The position numbers and the translations under genes are program-made. A DNA stretch of 64,000 nucleotides, from contig NZ_QVAI01000016.1 of NCBI RefSeq assembly GCF_003427025.1, forward strand, positions 124,001 to 188,000, read 5' to 3'. Numbering within the stretch: position 1 is the first letter of the stretch; each line of letters begins with the position of its first letter. Shown in pieces: positions 44,973 through 54,433 of the stretch. Origin of the DNA: Jiangella endophytica (GTDB lineage: Bacteria; Actinomycetota; Actinomycetes; Jiangellales; Jiangellaceae). A model generated the notes under the pieces. That model saw only the letters and a list, made by a program, of their open reading frames with translations. It was not told the origin of the DNA and made no database searches.

Positions 44973-47258
44973 GTGACCACGGATCTTGCCGCCCGCTACG
45001 CCCGGGCCGAGGCACTGCTGCCGCACCACTTCAAGAAGCTGGTCGACGCGCCGCGGGTGAGCCCGGTCTGGATCCGGGACACCGAGACGTTCTGGTACCG
45101 CAGGACGACCGCGAACGGCTCCGAGTTCGTCCTGGTCGACGCGGTGGCGGGCACGAAGCGGCCCGCGTTCGACCACGCCCGGCTGGCGAAGTCGCTCAGC
45201 GGTGTCGTCGACGACGAGCTCGATCCGGCAGCGCTTCCGTTCGTCGCGATCGACCTCGTCGACGGTGCGGTCCAGGTCGTCGTCGGCGACCGGCGCATCG
45301 AGGTCTCGCTCGACACCTATGCGGCAGCCGTCGTCGGCCCGGCCCACCCGGCCGAGGTCCGCTCGCCCGACGGCCGCTGGTCCGTCGGCGTGCGCGACCA
45401 CGATCTGTACATCCGCGACACCGCGACCGACGAGGAGCGGCGGCTCACCACCGACGGCGTCGAGTCGTACTCCTACGGCTCGATGAACGACGCGGTCGCG
45501 TCGCTGGTGATGCAGGAGAACCTCGGCTTCACCCTGCCGCCGCAGGTGGTGTGGTCGCCGGACTCGAGCCGGTTCGTCACCCACCGGCTCGATCAGCGGG
45601 GCGTCGAGCTCATGCACCTGGTGCGTTCCACACCGGCGGACGGCGGGCGTCCCACGCCCATGAGCTACCACTACCCGCTGGTCGGTGACGAGACGATCGC
45701 CACGGCCGAGTTCGTCGTCTTCGACGCGGCGACCGGGACGGCGACGTGGTCGGCGGCCGGGCCGATCCCGACGCCGTTCGTGCCGACCATCGCCTACGGG
45801 TTCCTCTGGTGGAACGACGACGGCACCAAGATCCACTGGGTGTGGGGTGATCGTGGCGACAAGACGTCCAGGGTCCGCGAGCTCGACCCGCGGACCGGGG
45901 CGGACACCGTGCTCGTCGAGGAGACCAGCAAGACCCAGATCCTGTACGCGCCCCACCACCACGAACGCAACGTCAAGGTGCTGAGCTCGGGCGAGGTGCT
46001 GCTGTGGTCAGAGCGCAGCGGCTGGGGCCACCTGTACCTGCACCGCCCCGATGGCGCCGTCACCACGGTCACGTCAGGTGACTGGCTGGTCCGCAGGATC
46101 GTGAGCGTCGACGAGCGGGCCCGGCGCGTCGTCTTCACCGCGGCCGGTCGTGAGCCCGGTGCCGACATCTACCTGCAGGAGCTCTACTCGGTGTCGCTGG
46201 ACGGTGGCGAGGTCACGGCCATCACGTCCGACGGACTCGACCACGACTGCCTGCCGTCGAGGTCCGGGAGGTTCTTCGTCGACGTCACGTCCCGGATCGA
46301 CGTCCCCGCGGTATCGGTGCTGCGCGACGGGTCCACCGGCGAGGTGGTGACGGACCTCGAGCAGGCGGACGCGGCGGCCCTCTACGCCGCGGGCTGGACA
46401 CCGCCGGAACGCGTCGTCGTCAAGGCGGCCGACGGCGTGACCGACCTCTACTGCGCCATCTACACGCCGTTCGACTTCGACCCGTCGCGGAAGTACCCCG
46501 TCCTCGACGAGATCTACGCCGGCCCGCAGGTGTCGACCACGCCGCTGCGGTTCCCGCTGTCCGGCGGCGCCCTGACCGGTTCGCGCCACGGGCACGTGTT
46601 CGCCGCGCTCGGCTTCGCCGTCGTCGCCGTCGACGCACGGGGGACCGCGCTGCGGCACAAGGCGTTCCAGGACCACGAGCGCCTGCACGGCGTCGGCCAG
46701 TACGTCGACGACCACGTCGCGGCGATCACGCAGCTTGCCGAGACCCGGCCGTGGATGGACCTGGACCGCGTCGGCATCTTCGGCCACTCCGGCGGCGGAC
46801 TCGGGTCCGCCAGGGCGCTGCTGCAGGCCCCCGACTTCTTCAAGGTCGCGGTCTCGTCGTCGGGCGACCACGACGACAAGACCTACCACGCATGGTGGGG
46901 GGAGAAGTTCTTCGGCCGGCCCGACGAGTTCGACTACGCGACCCATTCCAACGCCTCGCTCGCCGGCAACCTGAAGGGCAGGCTCTTCCTGGTGCACGGC
47001 GAGATGGACGACAACGTCACGCCTCATCTGACGATGCGGCTGGTGGGCGCCTTGATCGCGGCGAACAAGGACTTCGACCTGCTCATCGTCCCGAACGCCG
47101 AGCACTCCTTGATGGTGCATCAGGAGTACTGGCTCCGGCGGCGCTGGGACTACCTCGTCCGTCACCTCATGGGCGAGACGCCCCCGGCGTACCGCATCGC
47201 GGACATCCCGCTGGATGCCGAGGTCCTGGCCTCCCTGGGCGCCTCGCCCTTCCGCTGA
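44973..47258 (+). CDS. S9B (dipeptidyl-peptidase IV-like) family peptidase, copy A
   Basis: The protein has 761 residues from GTG 44973 with GAGGAG upstream. The N-terminal DPP IV-type propeller covers about 1-490, and the hydrolase domain has Ser606 (GHSGGGLGSA), Asp679 (GEMDDNV) and His711 (NAEHSLM). DPP IV enzymes remove N-terminal Xaa-Pro or Xaa-Ala dipeptides. The elbow GHSGGG differs from the usual GWSYGG, which may alter the S1 pocket. It is last in the S10 operon and paralogous to three tandem genes at 57-64 kb (common start TTDLAxRYARAEALLPHH). No signal anchor, so cytosolic. Confidence 0.9.
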   Translation: MTTDLAARYARAEALLPHHFKKLVDAPRVSPVWIRDTETFWYRRTTANGSEFVLVDAVAGTKRPAFDHARLAKSLSGVVDDELDPAALPFVAIDLVDGAVQVVVGDRRIEVSLDTYAAAVVGPAHPAEVRSPDGRWSVGVRDHDLYIRDTATDEERRLTTDGVESYSYGSMNDAVASLVMQENLGFTLPPQVVWSPDSSRFVTHRLDQRGVELMHLVRSTPADGGRPTPMSYHYPLVGDETIATAEFVVFDAATGTATWSAAGPIPTPFVPTIAYGFLWWNDDGTKIHWVWGDRGDKTSRVRELDPRTGADTVLVEETSKTQILYAPHHHERNVKVLSSGEVLLWSERSGWGHLYLHRPDGAVTTVTSGDWLVRRIVSVDERARRVVFTAAGREPGADIYLQELYSVSLDGGEVTAITSDGLDHDCLPSRSGRFFVDVTSRIDVPAVSVLRDGSTGEVVTDLEQADAAALYAAGWTPPERVVVKAADGVTDLYCAIYTPFDFDPSRKYPVLDEIYAGPQVSTTPLRFPLSGGALTGSRHGHVFAALGFAVVAVDARGTALRHKAFQDHERLHGVGQYVDDHVAAITQLAETRPWMDLDRVGIFGHSGGGLGSARALLQAPDFFKVAVSSSGDHDDKTYHAWWGEKFFGRPDEFDYATHSNASLAGNLKGRLFLVHGEMDDNVTPHLTMRLVGALIAANKDFDLLIVPNAEHSLMVHQEYWLRRRWDYLVRHLMGETPPAYRIADIPLDAEVLASLGASPFR

Positions 47259-47415
47259 TCACCGGGCGCGGCCACCACCGCCCCCGCGCCGCCCCCGCCG
47301 CGCCGCCCCCCGCTCCGCGCCGCCCCGCCCCGCTCCGCGCGCGCCGCCCCGCGCCGCGCCGCCCCGCCCCCGCCGCGCCGCCCCGCGCCGCCGCCCCGCT
47401 CCGCCCCCGCCCCAG

Positions 47416-47484
47416 TTGATCTTGGAGTTGTTCGGCGCTGGCGGGCGAAATGTCCGATAGATGGCCGAAGTACTCCAAGATCAA
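47416..47484. repeat. Long stem-loop with TTGATCTTGGAGT arms
   Basis: TTGATCTTGGAGT (47416-47428) pairs perfectly with 47472-47484. An inner TTCGGC (47431-47436) pairs with GCCGAA (47464-47469), so the stem is interrupted only by two bases on each side. The loop holds AAATGTCCGATAGAT. The arms look like a dispersed actinomycete palindrome and could serve as terminator for both converging operons. Confidence 0.65.
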
Positions 47485-47499
47485 CGTGGGCGGGGGACT

Positions 47500-47592
47500 G
47501 GGGCGCGGGCTGCGCGGGGGCGGTGGGACGGCGCTGGGGCGCGGGCTGCGCTGGGGGCGGTGGGACGGCGCTGGGGGCGGGGGACGGCGCCG
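47500..47592 (+). repeat. GC-rich tandem repeat, unit about 36-37 bp
   Basis: GGGGCGCGGGCTGCG begins at 47500 and again at 47536, each followed by GGGGGCGGTGGGACGGCGCT with one base of variation. A partial third unit follows. This is a direct tandem repeat on the G-rich side of the stem-loop. Confidence 0.6.
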
Positions 47593-47614
47593 GGCGGGGG
47601 AGGGCGCCGGGCGC

Positions 47615-48256
47615 CTACGGGTGCGCGAGGTGGCGTTCCATCAGCGCCTCGGCGGCCACGTCGTCGCCCGCCTCGATCAGGTCGACGAGTTCGAGGTGCT
47701 CGGTGGCGGCGGCCACGAGCGCGCCCTGCTCGATGAGCGGGGCGAGCGAGGCCAGGCGCGTCTGGTCGCACAGCCTGGCGATCAGGTCGACGAGGCGCTG
47801 GTTGCCCGCGTAGTCGAGGAGCCTGAGGTGGAAACGCCGGTCGCCTTCGTTGTACGCGATCAGGTCGCCGGCGCTCGCGCGGTCGGCGACCTCCTGGGCG
47901 AGCCGGCGCAGGACGGGGACGTCACGGCCGGGGATCGACGCGATCGCGCGGCGTACGGCCGGTGGCTCGAGCAGCAGGCGCAGGTCGGTGATCTCGTCGA
48001 GGTCCTGCTCCGACACCTCGGCCACCCGGAACCCCTTGTTCGGGACCGCCGACATCAGCCCTTCGCCGACCAGGTCGAGCAGCGCCTCGCGCACCGGCGT
48101 CGCGGAGATCCCGAAGTGCTGCCCGAGACTCGGCGCGGAGTACACGGCGCCGGGCTCCATCTCGCCGGAGACGATGGCCGTGCGCAGGGCCCGGGCGACG
48201 CTCACCCGCAATCCCTCCCGCTTGGGGATCGCGGCGAACGTTGGCGTCGACGTCAC
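47615..48256 (-). CDS. GntR family, FadR/FCD-type transcriptional regulator
   Basis: This 213-residue protein has a GntR winged helix at about 15-75 (RTAIVSGEMEPGAVYSAPSLGQHFGISATPVREALLDL) and an FCD ligand domain from about 90 (LRLLLEPPAVRR, RFHLRLLDYAGN, HLELVDLIEAGD). It is the last gene of the minus-strand transporter operon, 6 bases after the dehydrogenase, and likely controls that operon in response to an acid or CoA-linked metabolite. It differs from the YtrA-like regulator at 19.8 kb. Confidence 0.9.
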   Translation of the reverse strand: MTSTPTFAAIPKREGLRVSVARALRTAIVSGEMEPGAVYSAPSLGQHFGISATPVREALLDLVGEGLMSAVPNKGFRVAEVSEQDLDEITDLRLLLEPPAVRRAIASIPGRDVPVLRRLAQEVADRASAGDLIAYNEGDRRFHLRLLDYAGNQRLVDLIARLCDQTRLASLAPLIEQGALVAAATEHLELVDLIEAGDDVAAEALMERHLAHP

Positions 48257-48262
48257 GGCCGG

Positions 48263-49069
48263 CTACTTCGGGGGTAGCCGCACGCCGCCGTCGACCCGCA
48301 CCACCGACCCGTTCATGTAGGGGTTCGTCAGGCACTCCAGCACCATGCGGGCGACCTCGTCGGGCCGGCCGAGCCGCTTGGGGAAGAGCACCGACTGGCC
48401 CAGCCGGGCCTTGAACTCCTCGGCCTGCTCGCCCACGCCGTAGATCGGCGTGTCGACGAGCCCGGGCGCGATCGTGTTGAGCCGGATCCCGCTGACCGAC
48501 AGGTCGCGGGCGACCGGGAGCGTGAGGCCCACGATGCCGCCCTTGGACGACGAGTACGCGGCCTGGCCGATCTGGCCGTCGAACGCGGCCACGCTCGCGA
48601 ACGCGACGATCGCACCCCGTGCCCCGTCGGCGTCGGCCTCGTTGCGGCTCATCGCGGTGGCGGCGAGGCGGATCGTGTCGAAGGTGCCGATCAGGTTGAC
48701 CCCGAGGACCTTGGTGTACAGCTCGAGGTCGTGGGCCGAGGCGAACTCGCCGTCGCGGCCGATGGTCCGCTGGGCCGGCGCGAAGCCGGCCGAGCAGACC
48801 ACCGCGCGCAGCGGTGCCAGCTCGACGGCCCGTTCGACGGCGGCCTGGACCTGCTCGGTGCGGGTCACGTCGACCTCGACGAAGACGCCGCCGATCTCGT
48901 CGGCCAGCGCGCTCCCCTTGGCCGCCTGGAGGTCGGCGACGACGACCGTCGCGCCGGCCGCCGCGAGCCGCCGGGCGGCGGCCGCGCCGATGCCCGACGC
49001 GGCACCGGTGACCAGTGCGGACGCTCCCGTCAGCGCTGCGGTCCCGGGGTCTGTGGCATCACGGGTCAT
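48263..49069 (-). CDS. Short-chain dehydrogenase, 3-hydroxyacyl-CoA dehydrogenase type 2 (HSD10)-like
   Basis: This 268-residue SDR has TGAASGIG (21-28) and catalytic Ser159, Tyr172 and Lys176. It resembles animal HSD10 (3-hydroxyacyl-CoA / 2-methyl-3-hydroxybutyryl-CoA dehydrogenase) in [34 protein letters not shown] and the end [14 protein letters not shown]. Start ATG 49069 overlaps the hydrolase stop; the longer reading frame upstream is not a gene. It could oxidise (S)-3-hydroxybutyryl-CoA, the product of a 2-hydroxyisobutyryl-CoA mutase or of crotonyl-CoA hydration, to acetoacetyl-CoA. That link to the 10-19 kb operon is inference. Confidence 0.85.
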   Translation of the reverse strand: MTRDATDPGTAALTGASALVTGAASGIGAAAARRLAAAGATVVVADLQAAKGSALADEIGGVFVEVDVTRTEQVQAAVERAVELAPLRAVVCSAGFAPAQRTIGRDGEFASAHDLELYTKVLGVNLIGTFDTIRLAATAMSRNEADADGARGAIVAFASVAAFDGQIGQAAYSSSKGGIVGLTLPVARDLSVSGIRLNTIAPGLVDTPIYGVGEQAEEFKARLGQSVLFPKRLGRPDEVARMVLECLTNPYMNGSVVRVDGGVRLPPK

Positions 49070-50766
49070 GACTCGATCTCCAATCGGATCCGCGACGGCC
49101 GCTCGCCGCCGTGGAAGACGCTGTTGTGCGCCACGCGTGGGTCGGCCTGCGTGGCGATGGGCTCGAACGTGTTCAGGTTCCGCGCGAACCACGGGAACTC
49201 CGAGCTGGCGAGCACCAGCCTGATCCGGTGGCCCGGCCGGATCGTGTGGAACATCGGGGTCAGCTCGATCGAGTAGCGCTCGACCGCGCCGGGCGTGACG
49301 GCCTCCGGCGCCGACAGGTCGTTGCGGTGCGACGCACGCAGGCAGCCCCAGGCCACGCAGAGCGCCCGGCCCTCCTCGTCGACGTCGGCGAGCTTGACGT
49401 GCCACTCCGTGTCCTCGCCGTCGGTGGACGCCCACAGCTCGACCTCGCCCCAGCCGCGGATGGTCACGGCGTCGTCGAACCGCTCACTGGTCCAGGACAC
49501 GACGCCGGGCTGGGCCTCGAGCTCGACGAGGTCCAGGTCCGGCTCCAGGGGCAGGTTCTCCAGGTCGACGCTCAGGCCGTTGGGCGACATCGGGTCGTAG
49601 CGGTAGCTCTGCGACCCCGCCGTGCCGGGGGCGGCGCCGAGGGAGGCGTCGTCGCCGAGGTAGAGGCTGAGCGCCTCGGTGCCGCCCTTCCAGGACGGCC
49701 GCACCTGCCACGACTTCGCGCCGGGGTCGTAGAGCTGCACCCGCGGCTCGTCGTCGACACCGTTGTGCTGGCCGCGCAGGAACCGGTCGAAGAACCGCAG
49801 CTGGATGCCGGCCATGTCGACGGTCCCGCCGGGGTACTCGATGCCCTTGTACGTGCTCGTCGGGTAGTACGACGACACGTGGCTCCACGGCCCGACGAGC
49901 AGCCACTGCCGGTCGCGGGCGGGGGAGTGCGCCACCATCTGCTCGTAGTGGTGGAACGCGGCCTGGATGTCCTCGCGGTCGTGCCAGCCGGTGACGTGCA
50001 GCGTCGGCACGTCGAAGGTGTAAGCGCCGTCGAAGCGGCGGCCGCGCCACACGTCGTCGAGGGCGTCGTGCTCCATCCACTCCGCCCACCCCGGGCCGGC
50101 CGTGTCGAGGGCCTCGCCCATCGCCTGGACCGGGAGCAGGTCGAACAGGGCGGGCACGTCCAGGCTGGAGTCCATGATCCGGCGCCGGACGGCCGCCCAC
50201 CACCACACGAAGAACAGCTGGAAGCAGCCGAACGTGTACGGGATCTCCTGCTGCCACCGGCCGGCCGCGGAGAACGGGGTGGCCGCCCGCAGGTGCGGCG
50301 GGTTCTGGCTGACGGTCGCCATCGTGGTCCACCCGTCGTAGCTCAGGCCCTCGGCGCCGACCGCGCCGTCGCACCAGTCCTGCGCCGCCACCCACTCGAC
50401 GACGTCGTGCCCGTCCTGCGCCTCGGTGATGGTGAACGGGTGCCACAGTCCTTCGGACTTCCCTCGCCCGCGGACGTCGTACCGGACGTGGACGTAACCG
50501 GCCTCGACCTTCCGGCTGATGTCCGCCGGCATCCCGGCGTCCTTGTTGTAAGGGGTCCCGCGCACGATCGCCGGTGCGGGGAGGACCGCGGCCGCCGGCA
50601 GGTGCACGGTGGCCGCGAGCTCGACGCCGTCGCGCATCGGGATGCCCGCCTCGAACGATCTCGGCGCCGCCGGATCGACCTGCCGATAGGCGTCGAAGAC
50701 GTCGCGTGGAGCGCGGTCCGGGGTCGGCGCTCCGAACGGCGCGCGTCCGAGGGTCCCGTACGTCAT
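49066..50766 (-). CDS. CocE/NonD family hydrolase (S15 Xaa-Pro dipeptidyl-peptidase type)
   Basis: This 566-residue protein has an alpha/beta hydrolase domain with [12 protein letters not shown], nucleophile Ser142 (EGLSYDGW), Asp263 (GWHDRED) and His296 (GPWSHV). A C-terminal jelly-roll follows (from about 350), as in X-Pro dipeptidyl-peptidase, cocaine esterase and alpha-amino-acid ester hydrolases. ATG 50766 has GGAGGAG four bases upstream and overlaps the ATPase stop. Being in a peptide transporter operon, an Xaa-Pro-type or N-acyl peptidase role is more likely than esterase. Confidence 0.9.
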   Translation of the reverse strand: MTYGTLGRAPFGAPTPDRAPRDVFDAYRQVDPAAPRSFEAGIPMRDGVELAATVHLPAAAVLPAPAIVRGTPYNKDAGMPADISRKVEAGYVHVRYDVRGRGKSEGLWHPFTITEAQDGHDVVEWVAAQDWCDGAVGAEGLSYDGWTTMATVSQNPPHLRAATPFSAAGRWQQEIPYTFGCFQLFFVWWWAAVRRRIMDSSLDVPALFDLLPVQAMGEALDTAGPGWAEWMEHDALDDVWRGRRFDGAYTFDVPTLHVTGWHDREDIQAAFHHYEQMVAHSPARDRQWLLVGPWSHVSSYYPTSTYKGIEYPGGTVDMAGIQLRFFDRFLRGQHNGVDDEPRVQLYDPGAKSWQVRPSWKGGTEALSLYLGDDASLGAAPGTAGSQSYRYDPMSPNGLSVDLENLPLEPDLDLVELEAQPGVVSWTSERFDDAVTIRGWGEVELWASTDGEDTEWHVKLADVDEEGRALCVAWGCLRASHRNDLSAPEAVTPGAVERYSIELTPMFHTIRPGHRIRLVLASSEFPWFARNLNTFEPIATQADPRVAHNSVFHGGERPSRIRLEIES

Positions 50767-51608
50767 CGCGTGCTCCTCCGCTTCGGTGACCGGTGGTCCT
50801 GGTCGAGATCGAGGTCCAGGTCCAACGGCGGCAGGTCCGTCGCCGCCGCGAGAAGGGTCCTGGTGAAGTCCGCCGACGGCTCGGACAACACGCGGCCGAC
50901 AGCGCCCTCCTCGACGATCCGCCCGTCGGCCATCACGGCCACGCGGTCGCACAGCTGCCTGACCACGGCGAGGTCGTGCGAGATGAACAGCATGGTCAGG
51001 CCCAGGTCACGCTGGAGCCGCTTCAGCAGGAGCAGCACCGAGGCCTGGATGGAGACGTCCAGCGCCGACACGGGTTCGTCGGCGACGAGCAGCGACGGGT
51101 TGACGGCCAGCGCCCTCGCCACCCCGAGCCGCTGGCGCTGGCCACCGGAGAAGGCGCGGGGACGTTGATCCAGGGCGCTGCGGGGCATGCCCACCAGGTC
51201 GAGCAGTTCGGCCGCCCGCTTCACCGCGGCGGCGCGACTGCCGGCGAGGCGGTGCACGCGCAGGATCTCGACCAGTGCGGCGCCGATCGTCATGCGCGGG
51301 TTGAGGCTGCTGTACGGGTCCTGGAAGACCATCTGGATCGCCCGGCGCTGCTCGCGGTTGCGGGCCGGGTCCAGCGGCGACCCGGCGAACGAGATGGAGC
51401 CGCGGGTCGGCTTCTGCAACCCGGCGACGCACTTGGCCGTGGTCGACTTGCCGGACCCCGACTCGCCGACGAGGGCGAACGCCTCGCCGGGACGCACGGA
51501 GAAGTCGATGCCCCGGACGGCGTGGATCCTGCCCCGGTCGCCGCCCCAGCCACGACCGGAGCCGAACGTCACCGCCAGATCCCGCACCTCGAGCAGCGGT
51601 TCAGTCAT
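50763..51608 (-). CDS. Peptide ABC transporter ATPase (DppF-like)
   Basis: The protein has 281 residues from ATG 51608 with GGAGG five bases upstream. Walker A GESGSGKST is at 48-56, MVFQDPYSSLNPRM is the Q-loop, FSGGQ (153-157) the signature and LLVADEP Walker B. It ends in a run of Asp and Leu. It lacks the long C-terminal oligopeptide segment present in its partner. It overlaps both neighbours. Confidence 0.93.
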   Translation of the reverse strand: MTEPLLEVRDLAVTFGSGRGWGGDRGRIHAVRGIDFSVRPGEAFALVGESGSGKSTTAKCVAGLQKPTRGSISFAGSPLDPARNREQRRAIQMVFQDPYSSLNPRMTIGAALVEILRVHRLAGSRAAAVKRAAELLDLVGMPRSALDQRPRAFSGGQRQRLGVARALAVNPSLLVADEPVSALDVSIQASVLLLLKRLQRDLGLTMLFISHDLAVVRQLCDRVAVMADGRIVEEGAVGRVLSEPSADFTRTLLAAATDLPPLDLDLDLDQDHRSPKRRSTR

Positions 51609-52608
51609 GGTGTCCTCCCGCCATGGCGGCCAGCACGGAATGGCGCCGGCAGGAGGTCGAGCGGTCGTCGTCGACCGGGACGAGCTCGATCTCGCTCCGG
51701 CACGCGGGCTCGGCGTACTCGCATCGGGGGGCGAACGCGCAGCCGGGCAGCTCCTCGCCGCGTTGCGGCGGGTTGCCGGGGATCGCCCGGAGGCCGTCGA
51801 TGTCGCGGTCACGGGTGGGGACGGCCCGCAGCAGCGCCAGGGTGTACGGGTGGCGCGGACGGCGCAGCAGCTCCGCCGTGGGTCCCTCCTCCACCACCTG
51901 GCCCGCGTACATCACCGCGATCCGGTCGCAGATGCGTGCCGCCACGCCGAGGTCGTGCGTGACGAAGACGATCCCGATGCCGAGGTCGCGAACGAGGTCC
52001 GTCAGCAGATCGAGGATCCTGAGCGTGACGGTGGCGTCCAGGGCGGTGGTCGGCTCGTCGCACAGCAGCAGCGACGGGTTCCCGGCCAGAGCGATCGCGA
52101 TGACCACGCGCTGGCGCATCCCGCCGGACAACTGGTGCGGGAACTGCCGGTAGCGCCGAGCGGGCTCGGGGAAGCCCACCCGCTCCAGCAGCTCGATCGC
52201 CCGGGCCTTCGCCTGGGACCGGGAGAGGTCGCCGTGCGCCAGCGCGGCCTCGGCGATCTGCCGCCCGATCCGCATCGTCGGGTTCAACGCCGTCATCGGT
52301 TCCTGGAAGACCATGCCGACGGTCGCGCCGCGCAGCTTCCGCAGCGTCTGCGGGCCGGCCTTGACCACATCGACCCGGTCGACCTCGATGTCGCCCCCGG
52401 CGACGGTGACGCCCGTGGGCAGCAACCCCGCGATCGCCCGCAGGGTCAACGACTTCCCGGACCCGGACTCGCCGGCGATGCCGACCACCTCGCCGCGGGC
52501 CGCGTCCAGCGACGCGCCGCGCACCACGTCGTGGGCCTCACCGCCGACCCGCAGCCGCAGGTCCCGGACGGACAACAGACGCCGGTCCGCGACGTCGGGC
52601 CGGCTCAC
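51601..52608 (-). CDS. Peptide ABC transporter ATPase (DppD-like)
   Basis: The protein has 335 residues from GTG 52608 that overlaps the permease stop. Walker A is GESGSGKS at 46-53, the signature LSGGM at 160-164, and LLLCDEP Walker B. It has the C-terminal oligopeptide/dipeptide segment with CAFAPRCEYAEPAC. The frame stays open far upstream, but that part lies inside the permease gene and is not coding. Confidence 0.92.
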   Translation of the reverse strand: MSRPDVADRRLLSVRDLRLRVGGEAHDVVRGASLDAARGEVVGIAGESGSGKSLTLRAIAGLLPTGVTVAGGDIEVDRVDVVKAGPQTLRKLRGATVGMVFQEPMTALNPTMRIGRQIAEAALAHGDLSRSQAKARAIELLERVGFPEPARRYRQFPHQLSGGMRQRVVIAIALAGNPSLLLCDEPTTALDATVTLRILDLLTDLVRDLGIGIVFVTHDLGVAARICDRIAVMYAGQVVEEGPTAELLRRPRHPYTLALLRAVPTRDRDIDGLRAIPGNPPQRGEELPGCAFAPRCEYAEPACRSEIELVPVDDDRSTSCRRHSVLAAMAGGHHD

Positions 52609-53492
52609 TGGGCGTTCCACTTCTGCGAGAGCCCGTCGGCGATCAGCGACAGGCCGAGTCCCGCGGCGCAGATGGCCAGGCCGGGGAAGACGGCCAGCCA
52701 CCAGTGCGTGGTGAAGTAGGGCTGGGCGTCGGCGATCATGGTGCCCCAGTCCGGCGCCGGCGGTGGCACACCCAGCCCCAGGAAGCCGAGCGCGGTGATG
52801 AACAGGATGATGGCGACGGCGTCGGACATCGCGAAGGTCACCGGCTGCGCGATGATGTTGCGCAGGATGTGCCGTCCGAGGATCCGCCACGTCGGCAGCC
52901 CGCTCACCCTGGCCGCGAGCACGTAGTCCAGTGATCGCTCGCGGCGGACCAGGTCTCTGGCCAGGCGGGCGTAGGAGACCCAGCTGACCAGCGTGACCGC
53001 CACGATGATCGTCGGGATGCCGGGGCCGAGGATGAACACGAGGGCGATCAGGAGGACCAGCACGGGGAAGGCGAAGACGACGTTGACCACCCCGGTGACG
53101 ACGCGGTCGACGATCCCGCCCCGATACCCGGCGATCGTGCCGATCGCGACGCCGATGACCAGCGGGAGCAGCACCGCGCCGACGGCGACGAAGAGATCGG
53201 TCCGGGCGGCGTACAGGAGCCGGGACAGGATGTCGCGGCCCAGCGCGTCGGTCCCGAGCAGGTGACCGTCCGTACCGGGCGGAGCGAGGGCGTTGGGGAT
53301 GTCCTGACGGGTCGGGTCGGCCGGCGACAACACGCCCGCGAAGAGCGCCGCGAGCATCATGGCGCCGATGATGACCAGGCCGATCGCCAGCGACGCGTCG
53401 GCGCCGCGCGGTGAGCGCCGCCGCAGTCGTTTCGACCGCCGCTCGTACCACGACGCCACGCGGGTGCGGGACAGGCTGCTGCTGACGCTCAT
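52605..53492 (-). CDS. Peptide ABC transporter permease (DppC-like)
   Basis: This 295-residue permease has a basic cytoplasmic N-terminus, first helix ASLAIGLVIIGAMMLAALFAGV, GTDALGRDILSRLLYAARTD and the EAA loop VSGLPTWRILGRHILRNI. GFLGLGVPPPAPDWGTMI is the typical end. ATG 53492 has GGAGG four bases upstream and overlaps the DppB-like stop. Confidence 0.93.
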   Translation of the reverse strand: MSVSSSLSRTRVASWYERRSKRLRRRSPRGADASLAIGLVIIGAMMLAALFAGVLSPADPTRQDIPNALAPPGTDGHLLGTDALGRDILSRLLYAARTDLFVAVGAVLLPLVIGVAIGTIAGYRGGIVDRVVTGVVNVVFAFPVLVLLIALVFILGPGIPTIIVAVTLVSWVSYARLARDLVRRERSLDYVLAARVSGLPTWRILGRHILRNIIAQPVTFAMSDAVAIILFITALGFLGLGVPPPAPDWGTMIADAQPYFTTHWWLAVFPGLAICAAGLGLSLIADGLSQKWNAQ

Positions 53493-54430
53493 TGGACCTC
53501 CACCCGGGGGTCGATCAGCGCCTGCGCCAGGTCGCCGAGGACGTTGACGAAGACGACCAGGACGGCCAGCACGAGCGTGACGGCCTGGACGAGCGGGAAG
53601 TCCCGGGCGTCGATCCCGGTCAGCATCAGGTCGCCGAGGCCGCCGAGGCCGAAGACCCGCTCGATCACGAGCGTGCCGCCGATGAGGAAGCTCACGTTCA
53701 CCGTGAGCACCGTGACCGACGGCGCGAGGGCGTTGCGCAGGAGGTGCCGCATCCGGATCTGGTGCGGCGTCAGCCCCTTGGCCCTGGCCGTCGTCACGAA
53801 GTCGGACTCGGTGACCCGCAGCACCTCGGCGCGCAGGCTCCGGACCACGAGCGGGGTCATGCCGGCGGCGATGGTCAGGCTCGGCAGGAACAGCGACTCC
53901 ATGTGGCCGAGGAAGCCCGGCTCGACGCCGGCGGCCGGCAGCAGCAGCCAGTTCACCGACACCACCTCGATCAGCACCAGCCCCAGCCAGAATCCCGGCA
54001 CGCCGAGGCCGACGACCGAGATGACCCGGACGACCCGGTCGCGCAGCGCCGCCGGACGCGACGCCGCCCACAGCGCCAGCGGCACGGCGAACAGGCAGGC
54101 CAGGACGGCCGCGTACACGATCAGCCACAGGGTGACGGGCAGCCGGGCGGCGATCAGGTCGCCGGCCGACTGGCCGAAGCGCAATGACGTGCCGAGGTCG
54201 CCGCCGAGCAGCCGCTCCATGAACAGCAGGTACTGCTCGTGCAGCGGCTGGTCCAACCCCCACTGGCTGTGCAGCGCGTCGATCGCGTCAGGGGTCGCCC
54301 GCGGCCCGAGCGCGGTCTGGGCCGGGTCGCCCGGCACCAGATGGATCAGGACGAAGACCACCAGCGTCACGCCGAGGAGGACCGGCACGGCCTGCAGCAG
54401 GCGGCTGACGAAGAACCTCGCGAAGGCCAT
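53489..54430 (-). CDS. Peptide ABC transporter permease (DppB-like)
   Basis: The 313-residue permease starts MAFARFFVSRLLQAVPVLLG, with the first helix and LIHLVPGDPAQ typical of DppB. The EAA loop is ARAKGLTPHQIRMRHLLRNA. It begins 3 bases after the binding-protein stop, so all transporter parts are in one transcript. It is only distantly similar to the DppB-like protein at 28.3 kb, so the two transporters were not recently duplicated. Confidence 0.93.
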   Translation of the reverse strand: MAFARFFVSRLLQAVPVLLGVTLVVFVLIHLVPGDPAQTALGPRATPDAIDALHSQWGLDQPLHEQYLLFMERLLGGDLGTSLRFGQSAGDLIAARLPVTLWLIVYAAVLACLFAVPLALWAASRPAALRDRVVRVISVVGLGVPGFWLGLVLIEVVSVNWLLLPAAGVEPGFLGHMESLFLPSLTIAAGMTPLVVRSLRAEVLRVTESDFVTTARAKGLTPHQIRMRHLLRNALAPSVTVLTVNVSFLIGGTLVIERVFGLGGLGDLMLTGIDARDFPLVQAVTLVLAVLVVFVNVLGDLAQALIDPRVEVQ

Positions 54431-54433
54431 CGC

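Larger units (their letters stand above)
47259..47614. other. Gene-free low-complexity segment between convergent genes
   Basis: About 356 bases. The left part (47270-47412) is extremely C-rich on the plus strand, the right part (47485-47600) extremely G-rich, with a long stem-loop between. No gene is supportable; ORFs read here are repeats of Ala, Pro, Arg and Gly. Confidence 0.7.
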
